Positions 50,221-59,120 of a stretch of 64,000 nt of DNA are shown here, in pieces. Source of the stretch: an uncultured Lachnospiraceae bacterium (GTDB lineage Bacteria; Bacillota; Clostridia; Lachnospirales; Lachnospiraceae); NCBI GenBank assembly GCA_902779355.1, contig CACZBF010000010.1:1-64000 (forward strand), written 5' to 3'. The stretch's first letter is position 1. The number at the start of each line of letters is the position of its first letter. The translations under genes were made by a program, and so were the position numbers. The notes below the pieces were generated by a model that worked only from the letters and a program-made list of their open reading frames with translations, searched no databases and was not told the origin of the DNA.

Positions 50221-50847
50221 TTGAGACGAACTTGTATCCTGCTGCGCCACGGACAAACGCCGGGTAATGAGAAGCGATGCTATCTCGGCTGCAGAACAGA
50301 TGAGGATCTGACGGAAGAAGCTGTCCGGATCGGACGGAAACAGTGTACAGGGCTTCGCGCATCCCTTTCCGGGAGCGCTGCTGTCTGCGCAAGCCCGATG
50401 AAACGTACGCTTGTGACCGCGTCCTTTTTGGCGGAGTCAGAAGAGATCCTTGTCGTAGACGAACTGAAAGAAATGGATTTTGGTCCCTTTGAGGGGAAAA
50501 CCTATGAAGAACTGAAGGACAGATTGGGATACCGTACATGGATCGAAAGCGGCGGCGAGGAAACGATTCCCGGTGTGGAAAAGAAAACGGACTTTATCCG
50601 GCGGAGCATGGCTGGTTTCAGAAAAGCGCTGATGCGAAGTCTGCCGCAGAAGGACCTGTTCGTGGTGTGCCATGGTGGGACGATCATGGCAGTGATGTCG
50701 GAACTAACCGGTGGCGACTACTTTTCATTTCCGGCAGAGCATTTTGGCGGATACCGGTTGGAGTTGGAGCAGGAAGATGAAAGAATACATTTGCTGTCAT
50801 ATGATCGCCTTTGCGGCCGGCTATGTTCTGGATCTTCTGATCGGTGA
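50221..50847 (+). CDS. cobC: Alpha-ribazole phosphatase-type histidine phosphatase
   Basis: The 208-residue protein has the phosphoglycerate-mutase fold motif LLRHGQTPGNEKR, ASPMKRTLVTASFL, KEMDFGPFEGKTYEEL and VVCHGGTIMAVM, so all catalytic His and Arg residues are present. CobC removes the 5'-phosphate from ribazole phosphate or cobalamin phosphate. I use TTG 50221 because AGAGGAGAG lies 8-16 bases upstream and the family starts right there; an open frame upstream enters cobS. It overlaps the next gene by 71 bases, the longest overlap in the operon. Confidence 0.88.
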   Translation: MRRTCILLRHGQTPGNEKRCYLGCRTDEDLTEEAVRIGRKQCTGLRASLSGSAAVCASPMKRTLVTASFLAESEEILVVDELKEMDFGPFEGKTYEELKDRLGYRTWIESGGEETIPGVEKKTDFIRRSMAGFRKALMRSLPQKDLFVVCHGGTIMAVMSELTGGDYFSFPAEHFGGYRLELEQEDERIHLLSYDRLCGRLCSGSSDR

Positions 50848-51754
50848 TCCGCATTGGTTTCCACATCCGGTCAGGCTGATGGGGCGTCTGATCGCATATC
50901 TGGAGAAAAAATGGAATCGGAATCGCGTGGCCGGCGGGGTGTGGATGTGTATCACAGTACTGTTTCTGACCGGGATTGTGACATCCGTCTTGTTTTTCGG
51001 ATGTTATGCACTGCATCCGGTCATCGGGATCATCGTGGAAGCGACACTGACCTGTATGGTGTTGGCGGCAAAGAGTCTGTGGGTGGAAAGCAGGCCTGTA
51101 TATCTGGCTTTGGAAAGTGGAGATCTGGATCCTGCGCGAAAAGCACTGTCTATGATTGTCGGGCGCGATACCGAGAGGCTTGATAGGGACGGGATCACAC
51201 GTGCAGCAGTAGAGACTGTGGCGGAAAATACATCGGACGGTGTCATTGCTCCGCTGTGTTATACCTTTCTTTTTGGACCGCTTGGCGGGATGCTGTATAA
51301 AGCGGTGAACACGATGGACTCCATGGTAGGGTATCGGAACGAGCGGTATCTTTACTTCGGGAGGGCAGCGGCAAGGATGGACGATGCAGCGAATTTTCTG
51401 CCGTCACGTCTCAGCGCGCTTCTGATGATGCTGGCTGCGGCGATTCTCAGGATCGGATCAAAGGACTATCATCCCATCTTGGCAGGAAGGATCTGGAAGA
51501 GAGACCGATATCGACACAAAAGTCCGAATAGCGCCCAGACAGAGAGTACCTGCGCGGGAGCGCTCGGGATCGTGCTCGGCGGGAATTCGTATTATGGAGG
51601 GGTGCTTGTGGAAAAACCGTTGATCGGGGATCCGTTGCGTCCGATTGAGAAAGAGGATATCATACGCGCCGCGCGACTGATGTTTGTATCGGAGGCTGTG
51701 ATGGTTGCAATCGTGGAAGCAGGATTGTTTCTCGGATACCGGCTTTTTTTCTGA
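50777..51754 (+). CDS. cbiB: Adenosylcobinamide-phosphate synthase
   Basis: CbiB is the membrane enzyme that attaches (R)-1-aminopropan-2-ol phosphate to adenosylcobyric acid. The 325-residue product matches the family: YVLDLLIGDPHWFPHPVRLMG at the N-terminus, 'TVAENTSDGVIAPLCYTFL' in the middle and HKSPNSAQTESTCAGALGI with its conserved Asn/Gln pair. Four or five helices are visible. ATG 50777 with AGGAAG just upstream is preferred; it lies within cobC. The stop and the next ATG are directly adjacent. It acts with CobD, encoded next. Confidence 0.95.
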   Translation: MKEYICCHMIAFAAGYVLDLLIGDPHWFPHPVRLMGRLIAYLEKKWNRNRVAGGVWMCITVLFLTGIVTSVLFFGCYALHPVIGIIVEATLTCMVLAAKSLWVESRPVYLALESGDLDPARKALSMIVGRDTERLDRDGITRAAVETVAENTSDGVIAPLCYTFLFGPLGGMLYKAVNTMDSMVGYRNERYLYFGRAAARMDDAANFLPSRLSALLMMLAAAILRIGSKDYHPILAGRIWKRDRYRHKSPNSAQTESTCAGALGIVLGGNSYYGGVLVEKPLIGDPLRPIEKEDIIRAARLMFVSEAVMVAIVEAGLFLGYRLFF

Positions 51755-51778
51755 ATGCATAAAAAAGGAGGGAGTGCG

Positions 51779-52855
51779 TTGCTGCATGGAGGAGATATCT
51801 ACCGGCATGAAGTGGAACTTGATTTTTCGGTCAGTCTGAATCCGCTGCAGCCGCCGGAAGAAGTGATGACGGCGTTAACGGAGAGTCTGCATCACGTTGT
51901 CGCTTATCCGGACCTCCTGCAGGAGAGAGTGAAGCAGGCAATCGCGGAGTGTGACGACGTAACGGCGGAGGAAGTGGTGGCAGGAAATGGCGCCTCGGAA
52001 CTGCTTACGGCAGTAATTGCATGCTTGCATCCGCATCACGTGACGCTTGTAGAACCCGGATTTTCCGGCTACCGGCATGCACTCCGGCAGTGGGAGGACT
52101 GCGAGATAACGGAGGTCATGTTGAAAGCTTCGGAGGAACTCTCCGGACAGCTTTTTTCCCTGCTTCAGAAGGGCATGCAGACAGACGTGCTGTTTCTTGC
52201 GAATCCATGGAATCCATTGGGTGTGAATTTGGATGAGACATTGCTTATACATGTGATCTCTGAGGCAGATCGGTATGGCATTCCGGTGATCCTGGACGAG
52301 AGCTTCTTTTGGCTTTCGGATGCGGCAGAGAGAGAATCTTCAAAAACAAACAGCTGGATCCGGCGGTTTCATGATCTTTATATCGTTCGATCCTTTACAA
52401 AGATGTTTTCCATGCCGGGAGTCCGGATGGGCTATCTCTTGTCAGATCCTGACAACTGCAAACGGATTCGAAAGAAACTGCCGGAATGGAATCTTTCAAT
52501 CCAGGCACAGGATGTGATGCCGGTGTGCGCAAGAATCCTGCGGGCGGGAAGCTTTCTTTCCGAGACGATCAAAGTCGTCAAACAGGAACGATGCTTTTTG
52601 CAGAAGGCGCTTACGGACAGAGGTTTTTTGGTGTATCCGGGCAATACGGTATTTTTATTGTTTGAGGGTCCCGAGGTACTTGGTAAGGATCTGTTGCGAA
52701 AGAAGATCATGATCCGTTCTGTGCAAACGGCTTGGCGCGAAAAAACGACTCTTTACCGGATTGCGGTAAAGGATCATGAGAGTAACCTGAAATTACTGTC
52801 TTGTATCGATGAGGTACGAAAAGAAGATGAATGGTCTGACACCGCAAGAGATTGA
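51779..52855 (+). CDS. cobD: L-threonine-O-3-phosphate decarboxylase, CobD-type
   Basis: CobD makes (R)-1-aminopropan-2-ol phosphate, the linker used by CbiB. The fold is a type I PLP enzyme related to histidinol-phosphate aminotransferases: HGGDIYRHEVELDFSVSLNP at the start, VVAGNGASELLTAVIA, FLANPWNPLG, VILDESFFW and the PLP Lys in RSFTKMFSMPGVRMGYL. TTG 51779 is chosen because AAGGAGGG ends six bases upstream and the family begins with HGG; ATG 51755, directly after the cbiB stop, is in frame but lacks a ribosome site and would add eight residues. The 3' end overlaps cbiC by 47 bases. A true aminotransferase is less likely given the neighbours. Confidence 0.88.
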   Translation: MLHGGDIYRHEVELDFSVSLNPLQPPEEVMTALTESLHHVVAYPDLLQERVKQAIAECDDVTAEEVVAGNGASELLTAVIACLHPHHVTLVEPGFSGYRHALRQWEDCEITEVMLKASEELSGQLFSLLQKGMQTDVLFLANPWNPLGVNLDETLLIHVISEADRYGIPVILDESFFWLSDAAERESSKTNSWIRRFHDLYIVRSFTKMFSMPGVRMGYLLSDPDNCKRIRKKLPEWNLSIQAQDVMPVCARILRAGSFLSETIKVVKQERCFLQKALTDRGFLVYPGNTVFLLFEGPEVLGKDLLRKKIMIRSVQTAWREKTTLYRIAVKDHESNLKLLSCIDEVRKEDEWSDTARD

Positions 52856-53456
52856 GGAGAAGAGTTTTACGATCATCGCAGACGAGTTGAAAGAGCAGGG
52901 TATATTGTTGGATCCCGAAACGGCTGCGGTCGTGATGCGGTGCATCCATACGACGGCAGATTTTGAGTATGCTAAGACCTTGCTGTTTTCAGCGGGGGCG
53001 ATGGAAATCCTGCAGCAGTTGATCCGGGAAGGAGCTGATCTGGTGACAGATACGAATATGGCTTATACCGGGATCAACAAACGAGTACTGCGGCAATATG
53101 GGGGAGAGATTCATTGCTTCATGGCGGATGAGGATGTGGCAGATACAGCGCGGCGAAATGGTGTCACGCGTGCCAGTGTCAGTATGGAAAAGGCGATGCA
53201 GTCTGACCACCCGACAATCTTTGTGATCGGCAATGCACCGACGGCTTTATTGACGCTTTGGGAACATGCCCAAAATAAGGATTACACTCCCGCGTTTATT
53301 ATCGGCGTGCCGGTGGGATTTGTAAATGTAGTGGAAGCCAAGGAACGTATCCTGCAAAGTAGAATCCCGCATATTGTCAACAGAGGCAGAAAAGGCGGCA
53401 GCAATGTGGCTGCGGCGATTGTGAACGCAGCTTTGTATTCCATGGGAGAGAGATAA
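52809..53456 (+). CDS. cbiC: Cobalt-precorrin-8 methylmutase
   Basis: CbiC moves a methyl group from C11 to C12 to give cobyrinate. The 215 residues contain EIEEKSFTIIADEL, RCIHTTADFEYAKTLLFS with the conserved catalytic His, 'ADLVTDTNMAYTGINKRVL' and FIIGVPVGFVNVVEAKE. ATG 52809 is the first in the frame; ATG 52827 is also possible and neither has a good ribosome site, so translation may be coupled to cobD, which it overlaps. The gene begins the corrin-ring half of the operon. Confidence 0.95.
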   Translation: MRYEKKMNGLTPQEIEEKSFTIIADELKEQGILLDPETAAVVMRCIHTTADFEYAKTLLFSAGAMEILQQLIREGADLVTDTNMAYTGINKRVLRQYGGEIHCFMADEDVADTARRNGVTRASVSMEKAMQSDHPTIFVIGNAPTALLTLWEHAQNKDYTPAFIIGVPVGFVNVVEAKERILQSRIPHIVNRGRKGGSNVAAAIVNAALYSMGER

Positions 53457-53457
53457 G

Positions 53458-54573
53458 TTGGAAAAGAAGGGAAGGACCGGATTTACAACAGGAAGCTGCG
53501 CAGCAGCTGCGGCTAAAGCTGCGACAGAGATGCTGCTGACCGGGGCAGACCTTTCCGCTGTGGAGGTCCAAACACCCGCAGGGATCGTTTACCACACTGA
53601 GGTGGAGGAGATTGGGAGAGAAAAGGAAGCCGTTCGGTGTGCGGTCCGAAAGAATGCGGGAGACGATCCAGATGTGACGAACGGAACCCTCATCTTTGCT
53701 TGTGTGACGTTCCTCCCGTCAGAAGATGGAGAGGTCCGGATCGAAGCGGGTGAAGGGATAGGGATCGTGACAAGGCCGGGACTGGATCAGCCGGTCGGAC
53801 AGCCTGCGATCAATTCCGTGCCACGCAGAATGATCACGGATGCTGTCAAGGAAGTGATGGAGGCGTTCGATAGCAGTCGGTCTGTCCGCGTGGAGATCTT
53901 TGTGCCGGACGGAAAAGAACTTGCCGGACGCACGTTTAATCCACGCCTTGGAATCGAGGGCGGGATCTCCATCATTGGCACCACGGGCGTGATCGAACCC
54001 ATGAGTACAAAAGCGCTTCTGGCTACCATCCGGGCGGAACTTTCACAGCGGAAAGCAGAGGGCGCGGAGCTTGCCGTGGTCTCGCCCGGAAATTACGGAA
54101 TGTCTTTTTTGAAGGAACACTACGGTTACAATCTGGACAAGGCTGTGAAGTGTTCAAATTATATCGGAGAGACGATCGATCTGGCGGTGTCCCTCGGATA
54201 CCGGAAACTCCTCTTGATCGGACATGTGGGAAAATTGATCAAGCTCTCCGGCGGGATCTTCAATACCCATTCCAAGGAGGCTGACTGCAGGATGGAACTG
54301 CTTGCGGCGGCAGCCGTAAAAAGCGGAGGGGATTCGGCGCTGCTGAAACAGATCTTGTCCTGTACCAATACCGAGGAAGCTAGCGCGCATGTGAAAGAAG
54401 CAGGGATCATGGAACAGACCTTTGCGGAAGTGATGAGACGCATTTCTTTTTATACCGGCCGAAGAGCACAGGGAAAGGTTGATGTTCAATGCATTGTCTT
54501 TTCGCTGACCCAGGGGGTGTTGGGCACGACGGAACATGCAGAAGAGGATCTGCGGGAGGAATGTCATGATTGA
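53458..54573 (+). CDS. cbiD: Cobalt-precorrin-5B C1-methyltransferase
   Basis: CbiD methylates C1 in the anaerobic route and is a marker of that pathway. The 371-residue product begins RTGFTTGSCAAAAAKAATEM, shows GTTGVIEPMSTKA and VSPGNYG, and contains GHVGKLIKLSGGIFNTHSK. The start is TTG 53458, one base after the cbiC stop; GGGAGAGAG at 53447-53455 provides the ribosome site. The ending overlaps cbiF by eight bases. No odd features. Confidence 0.95.
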   Translation: MEKKGRTGFTTGSCAAAAAKAATEMLLTGADLSAVEVQTPAGIVYHTEVEEIGREKEAVRCAVRKNAGDDPDVTNGTLIFACVTFLPSEDGEVRIEAGEGIGIVTRPGLDQPVGQPAINSVPRRMITDAVKEVMEAFDSSRSVRVEIFVPDGKELAGRTFNPRLGIEGGISIIGTTGVIEPMSTKALLATIRAELSQRKAEGAELAVVSPGNYGMSFLKEHYGYNLDKAVKCSNYIGETIDLAVSLGYRKLLLIGHVGKLIKLSGGIFNTHSKEADCRMELLAAAAVKSGGDSALLKQILSCTNTEEASAHVKEAGIMEQTFAEVMRRISFYTGRRAQGKVDVQCIVFSLTQGVLGTTEHAEEDLREECHD

Positions 54574-55336
54574 GTTTGTGGGAGCCGGTCCCGGAGCTGT
54601 TGATCTGATCACGGTCAGGGGACGGACGTTGCTGGAAGAAGCGGATGTGATCATTTATGCGGGAAGCCTTGTGAATCCGGCACTTTTGTCCCTTGCAAAA
54701 GAAGGAGCGCAGCTTTTTGACAGCGCAAAGATGACCTTGGAGGAGATCATTGCGGTTATGGTGGATGCAGATGCGGCAGGGAAGAACGTGGTACGCCTTC
54801 AGACCGGAGATCCAAGTCTATACGGCGCGATCCGGGAACAGATGGATGCGTTGGATGAAAGAGGGATTGCCTATCGATCCTGTCCCGGTGTGACGGCGGC
54901 ATTTGGCGCTGCGGCCGCTTGTGGCTTGGAGTATACGCTGCCCGGGGTCACGCAGACACTGATCCTGACCAGAATGGAAGGAAAAACGGCTGTGCCGGAG
55001 AAAGAGGAGATCCGTTCGCTCGCATCACACCAAGCATCGATGGCGGTCTATCTAAGTGCGGGGATGTTGAAGGAATTGTCAGTGCGGCTGGTGGAAGGCG
55101 GGTGTCCCCCACAAACGCCGGCTGCGTTGGTCTATAAAGCGACCTGGCCGGAGGAACAAATTTGTTTCTGTACCGTTGCAACTCTGCCCGAAACCGGAGA
55201 GCGGCACAAGATCAAGAAAACCGCACTTGTCCTTGTCGGAGAGGCGCTACGAACGAAGGATTATGAGCGGTCAAAACTATATGACCCGGCGTTTACGACC
55301 GGCTTTCGAACCGGCACGGACGGAGAACACACATGA
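54566..55336 (+). CDS. cbiF: Cobalt-precorrin-4 C11-methyltransferase
   Basis: This SAM-dependent methylase of the tetrapyrrole methylase fold has 256 residues. Motifs: EFVGAGPGAVDLITVRG at the N-terminus, IIYAGSLVNPALL, VVRLQTGDPSLYGAIREQM and SCPGVTAAFGAAAA, all characteristic of CbiF/CobM. ATG 54566 fits GGGAGGA seven bases upstream. It overlaps cbiD and is followed by cbiG with a four-base overlap. It acts between CbiH and CbiG products in the ring-contraction sequence. Confidence 0.95.
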   Translation: MIEFVGAGPGAVDLITVRGRTLLEEADVIIYAGSLVNPALLSLAKEGAQLFDSAKMTLEEIIAVMVDADAAGKNVVRLQTGDPSLYGAIREQMDALDERGIAYRSCPGVTAAFGAAAACGLEYTLPGVTQTLILTRMEGKTAVPEKEEIRSLASHQASMAVYLSAGMLKELSVRLVEGGCPPQTPAALVYKATWPEEQICFCTVATLPETGERHKIKKTALVLVGEALRTKDYERSKLYDPAFTTGFRTGTDGEHT

Positions 55337-56346
55337 AAAAGATGGCAATCTGTTTTTCCGGGGCAGGAAAGACATTGGTTCGTAGGCTGCAAACCGCAGT
55401 GCAGGAAAAAGGTATGAAACCGATAGAAGGGTATTGCCTTGTACGTTCGAACAATACTGTGGATGAAACAGAGACTTTGATCCCCTATGCTGGCACAGTG
55501 GAGGAATGGGCTGCGTTGGCAGCGGGATCTCATGCCTGTGCAATATTCGTCGGCGCAACGGGGATTGCAGTACGCGCGGTCGCTGGGATCGTGCGGGACA
55601 AATTGACGGATATTCCGGTCATTGTGATCGATGACCTGGGACAATTTGTAATTCCACTCCTTTCCGGACACTTAGGCGGCGCCAATCAGATCGCCATGAC
55701 ACTTGCCGCGCTGCTGGATGCCGTTCCGGTCATCACGACTGCGACTGATCTGCACGATGCTTTTTCTGTGGATACGTTTGCGAGAGAACAGCGGCTTCGC
55801 ATTGTAAACCGGGAGGGGATCAAATCGGTTTCTGCCAAGGCGTTGGAAGGAAAACCCGTCACGCTTTCGTGGAAGCAGTATCCGCCAAAGAATCCAGTGG
55901 ATGTGATCGTGGCTGATGAAACAGATCGGGAATACACGCTGCTCTTATCACCAAAACCGTATGTACTCGGGATTGGTATGAAGAGGGGTCAGGATCCGGC
56001 AGAGACGGAACGGTTTGTTAGGGATTGTCTGCAACAGCATGGGATTTCGATGGAAGAACTCTATGCAATCGGCACGATTGACTTAAAGGAACAGGAAAAG
56101 GCAATCCTGTTTCTTTCCCGGAAATATAGGATTCCGGTGCTGAGTTTTGATGCCGCGTTGCTTGAACAGGCGGAGGGAGACTTTGCGGGTTCGATGTTTG
56201 TCAAAGAAACCGTTGGCGTGGACAATGTTTGCGAGAGAGCTGCGAGACTCGCAGCGGGAGTAAAGGCGGAGAGGGTGATTGGTAAAACAAAGGGGGACGG
56301 CGTGACATTAGCAGTTTATCGGAGAGGAGAAAGATCCTATGTCTAA
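55333..56346 (+). CDS. cbiG: Cobalt-precorrin-5A hydrolase
   Basis: CbiG opens the delta-lactone of cobalt-precorrin-5A and releases acetaldehyde, a step only in the anaerobic route. The 337 residues show the N-terminal and middle regions (FVGATGIAVRAVAGIVRDK, 'VIVIDDLGQFVIPLLSGHLGG' with Gly-His-x-Gly-Gly) and the C-terminal domain (VLGIGMKRGQDPA, AIGTIDLKEQEKAI). It overlaps cbiF and cbiH. No fusion or truncation is seen, unlike several neighbours. Confidence 0.95.
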   Translation: MKKMAICFSGAGKTLVRRLQTAVQEKGMKPIEGYCLVRSNNTVDETETLIPYAGTVEEWAALAAGSHACAIFVGATGIAVRAVAGIVRDKLTDIPVIVIDDLGQFVIPLLSGHLGGANQIAMTLAALLDAVPVITTATDLHDAFSVDTFAREQRLRIVNREGIKSVSAKALEGKPVTLSWKQYPPKNPVDVIVADETDREYTLLLSPKPYVLGIGMKRGQDPAETERFVRDCLQQHGISMEELYAIGTIDLKEQEKAILFLSRKYRIPVLSFDAALLEQAEGDFAGSMFVKETVGVDNVCERAARLAAGVKAERVIGKTKGDGVTLAVYRRGERSYV

Positions 56347-57115
56347 GATCTTCGTAGTTGGGATCGGACCGGGAGATCGGATCTACAGGACGCTGCAGGC
56401 AGAACAGGCATTGAAAGAAAGCAACGTTCTGGTCGGTTACGGTCCGTATCTGGAGTTGATCCAAAGTGACTTCCCGGAAAAAGTATATATTTCCAGCGGC
56501 ATGCGGCAGGAAAAGGAGAGATGCAGGAAGTGCATCGATATGGCTGCAGAAGGGAAGACCGTTGCGCTGGTCTGCAGCGGTGATGCGGGTGTCTACGGGA
56601 TGGCATCTCTCCTTCTGGAAACAGCAGCGGAGATGGCGGAAGAAAAAAACGGCAGCGGACGCTCGTTTCCGCAGATCAAGGTCATCCCGGGTGTGACGGC
56701 GGCGCTGTCCGGCAGTGCAATCTTGGGTGCGCCGTTGGGGCATGATTTTTGCGTGATCAGTCTAAGCAATCTCCTTACGTCGTGGGAAGTGATTGAAAAA
56801 AGGCTGCGCTGCGCTGCGGAGGGAGATTTTTGCATCGCAATCTATAATCCGGGCAGTCACAGCAGGACAGAAAATCTCAAGCGTGCCTGTGAGGTCCTTT
56901 TGAACCACGTTCCACCGGATCGCCTTTGCGGCGTGGTGAGAATGATCGGAAGAGAAGGAGAGGAATGGACGCTTTGCACGTTGAAGGAACTGTCGGCTTT
57001 TTCCGCCGATATGTTTCAGACGATCTTTATCGGAAATTCTAAAACAAGAGAAAGAAACGGGTGGATGGTGACACCGAGAGGGTATGATGCAGGATCGGAA
57101 CGATCAGAAAAGTAA
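56339..57115 (+). CDS. cbiH: Cobalt-factor III C17-methyltransferase (CbiH/CobJ family)
   Basis: This SAM-dependent methylase drives C17 methylation with ring contraction. The 258-residue product begins KIFVVGIGPGDRIYRTLQAE, has VGYGPYLELI, VCSGDAGVYGMASLLLE and IPGVTAALSGSAILGAPLGHDF, then AIYNPGSHSRTENLKRACEV. It lacks the extra ferredoxin-like or C-terminal domain present in some homologues. It overlaps cbiG by eight bases and the CbiJ-E-T fusion by 32 bases. Confidence 0.95.
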   Translation: MSKIFVVGIGPGDRIYRTLQAEQALKESNVLVGYGPYLELIQSDFPEKVYISSGMRQEKERCRKCIDMAAEGKTVALVCSGDAGVYGMASLLLETAAEMAEEKNGSGRSFPQIKVIPGVTAALSGSAILGAPLGHDFCVISLSNLLTSWEVIEKRLRCAAEGDFCIAIYNPGSHSRTENLKRACEVLLNHVPPDRLCGVVRMIGREGEEWTLCTLKELSAFSADMFQTIFIGNSKTRERNGWMVTPRGYDAGSERSEK

Positions 57116-59120
57116 TAAAATCATTGTATTTGCAGGGACGACGGAAGGGCGGCTGCTTTCCGACCGATTGTGTGAGAGCGGCATCACACATCTTGTATCC
57201 GTGGTATCGGACTGTGGAAAGGAGATGTTGGAGGAGCACGCACGTCGGACCATATTGACAGGCAGGATGGACGAAGCGGCGATCATGTCCTGTCTGAAGC
57301 AACATGGTTTCAGGACGGGAGATTTTTTGATAGATGCGACGCATCCCTATGCGGTCGAAGCGACCGGAAATCTGCGACGGGCGGCTGTGCGATCGGGTGT
57401 CACTTATCTTCGGATTACAAGAAAAAGCATGCCTGTGGTCGGAGAGCATGTCCGTCAATACGAGACACTCTCCTCATGCGCGAAGGCAGTGGATCACCAC
57501 TCCGGCAACATTTTGCTGACTACGGGGAGTAAGGAGCTGGAGCAATTCTGCGATGTGGTATCATTGGATACGATCAGCAGAACCTATGTCAGAGTGTTGC
57601 CAACAGAGGAAAGCATTGCCTGCTGCAGGCGATGCGGGGTTGAGACTGCGCATATCCTAGCGCTGCAGGGGCCTTTTACCGCAGATTTGAATATGGCCCT
57701 TTTCAGGCAGTATCAGATTGTACACATGATCACCAAAGAAAGCGGTGCTGAGGGTGGATTTCCGGAGAAAGTGGAAGCGGCCAGAACGGCGGGGGTGACG
57801 CTGCATGTGCTTTCCCGTCCGGCAGATCCGGACGGTGTGAGCCTTGAAGAGGCATACCGGATGCTTTCCGGAATGAACTGGAACGACGGCCGCCCAAGAA
57901 AGGTTTCGCTCATCGGAGTTGGCATGGGGACGGAGGCGACGTTGACGGAAGAAGCGAGGGCTCTTTTGGCGAAGGCAGAGGTGCTCTTTGGCGCGCCGCG
58001 ACTTTTGCCTGAACAGGATTTTCGACAGTCATTTCCGCTTTATCGTTCGGAGGATATTCTTCCGATGCTGGAAGTACATCCGGAATGGAGAGAGATTGCA
58101 ATCCTGTTTTCCGGAGACAGCGGGTTTTATAGCGGCGCCAAAGCCATGGCTGCGGCGTTGAAAGAGAAGATGCCGGAAGTGTCCATTCAATCGATCGCAG
58201 GCATTAGTAGTGTCGCTTATCTTGCCGCGCGTTTGAGTGAGAGCTACGAGGACGCGGCGATCGTCAGTCTTCACGGGAGAAATTGCAATGGACAGATGGG
58301 CGTTTTGCTGGATAAGATCCGACGGTACAGAAAAACATTTGTGCTGGCGGCTTCCACAGAGGAAGTGAGAGAATTGACCTGCCGCTTAAAGGAAAATGCC
58401 ATCTGCGCAGAGATCGTGATCGGTTGCGACCTCTCTTATGAGGACGAACGGATCGTGAAGCTTGATTTGTCAGATGATGCGTGGCCGGAGATTGATGGGA
58501 AAACGACGCTCCTCACGCTCTTGATCCGAAACCCCAATCCGGAGAAGAGGCTGCTCCTTCCGGCACTTCCGGACGAAGTTTTTTTGCGCGGGAAAGCACC
58601 GATGACAAAAGAGTGCATCCGGCATGAAAGTATCCGAAGGATGCAATTGAAAGAAGGAGATATCGTGTATGACATCGGCGGCGGGACGGGTTCGGTGACG
58701 ATCGAAACCGCATTGCTTCATCCGACGCTGCAGGTGTTTTCGATTGAAAAAGACGCGGAGGCTTGTGTCTGCATCCGGGAAAACATGGCAAATCACAGAT
58801 GCAGCAATGTCACATTGGTGGAAGGGGAAGCGCCGGAGACACTGACAAATCTCCCGGAGCCGGATGCGGTTTTTCTCGGAGGCTGCGGCGGGAGACTGAA
58901 AGAAATCCTGTCGACACTGCAGAAGAAGCGAAACGGAATCCGGGTCGTAATGAATATCGTAACGCCGGAGACGATGGCGGAATGGATGGAGGTACAGAGG
59001 GAGATGTCTGTACAGGGAGAAGAGATGGTGCAGTTGACTATCAGTGCCTTTCAACGGGTCGGAGAACATCGAATCCCGCAAACCCGGAATCCGGTGACGA
59101 TCGTGAGTTTTGTACTATGA
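57084..59120 (+). CDS. cbiJET: Triple fusion CbiJ-CbiE-CbiT (precorrin-6A reductase, C5- and C15-methylase/decarboxylase)
   Basis: One 678-residue chain joins three enzymes in pathway order. Residues 11-263 are CbiJ/CobK (VFAGTTEGRLLSDRL, LIDATHPYAVEATGNL, LALQGPFTADLN), which reduces cobalt-precorrin-6A. Residues 273-485 are CbiE (VSLIGVGMGTEATLTEE, LFSGDSGFYSGA, SLHGRN), the C5-methylase. Residues 495-678 are CbiT (DEVFLRGKAPMTKECIRH, SAM loop DIGGGTGSVTIE, FLGGCGG), the C15-methylase and decarboxylase. CbiE-CbiT fusions are CobL-like and well known; CbiJ at the N-terminus is much less usual. All three parts keep their key motifs. The start at 57084 lies inside cbiH; alternatives one or a few codons later are possible. 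The stop overlaps cbiA by four bases. Confidence 0.93.
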   Translation: MMQDRNDQKSNKIIVFAGTTEGRLLSDRLCESGITHLVSVVSDCGKEMLEEHARRTILTGRMDEAAIMSCLKQHGFRTGDFLIDATHPYAVEATGNLRRAAVRSGVTYLRITRKSMPVVGEHVRQYETLSSCAKAVDHHSGNILLTTGSKELEQFCDVVSLDTISRTYVRVLPTEESIACCRRCGVETAHILALQGPFTADLNMALFRQYQIVHMITKESGAEGGFPEKVEAARTAGVTLHVLSRPADPDGVSLEEAYRMLSGMNWNDGRPRKVSLIGVGMGTEATLTEEARALLAKAEVLFGAPRLLPEQDFRQSFPLYRSEDILPMLEVHPEWREIAILFSGDSGFYSGAKAMAAALKEKMPEVSIQSIAGISSVAYLAARLSESYEDAAIVSLHGRNCNGQMGVLLDKIRRYRKTFVLAASTEEVRELTCRLKENAICAEIVIGCDLSYEDERIVKLDLSDDAWPEIDGKTTLLTLLIRNPNPEKRLLLPALPDEVFLRGKAPMTKECIRHESIRRMQLKEGDIVYDIGGGTGSVTIETALLHPTLQVFSIEKDAEACVCIRENMANHRCSNVTLVEGEAPETLTNLPEPDAVFLGGCGGRLKEILSTLQKKRNGIRVVMNIVTPETMAEWMEVQREMSVQGEEMVQLTISAFQRVGEHRIPQTRNPVTIVSFVL

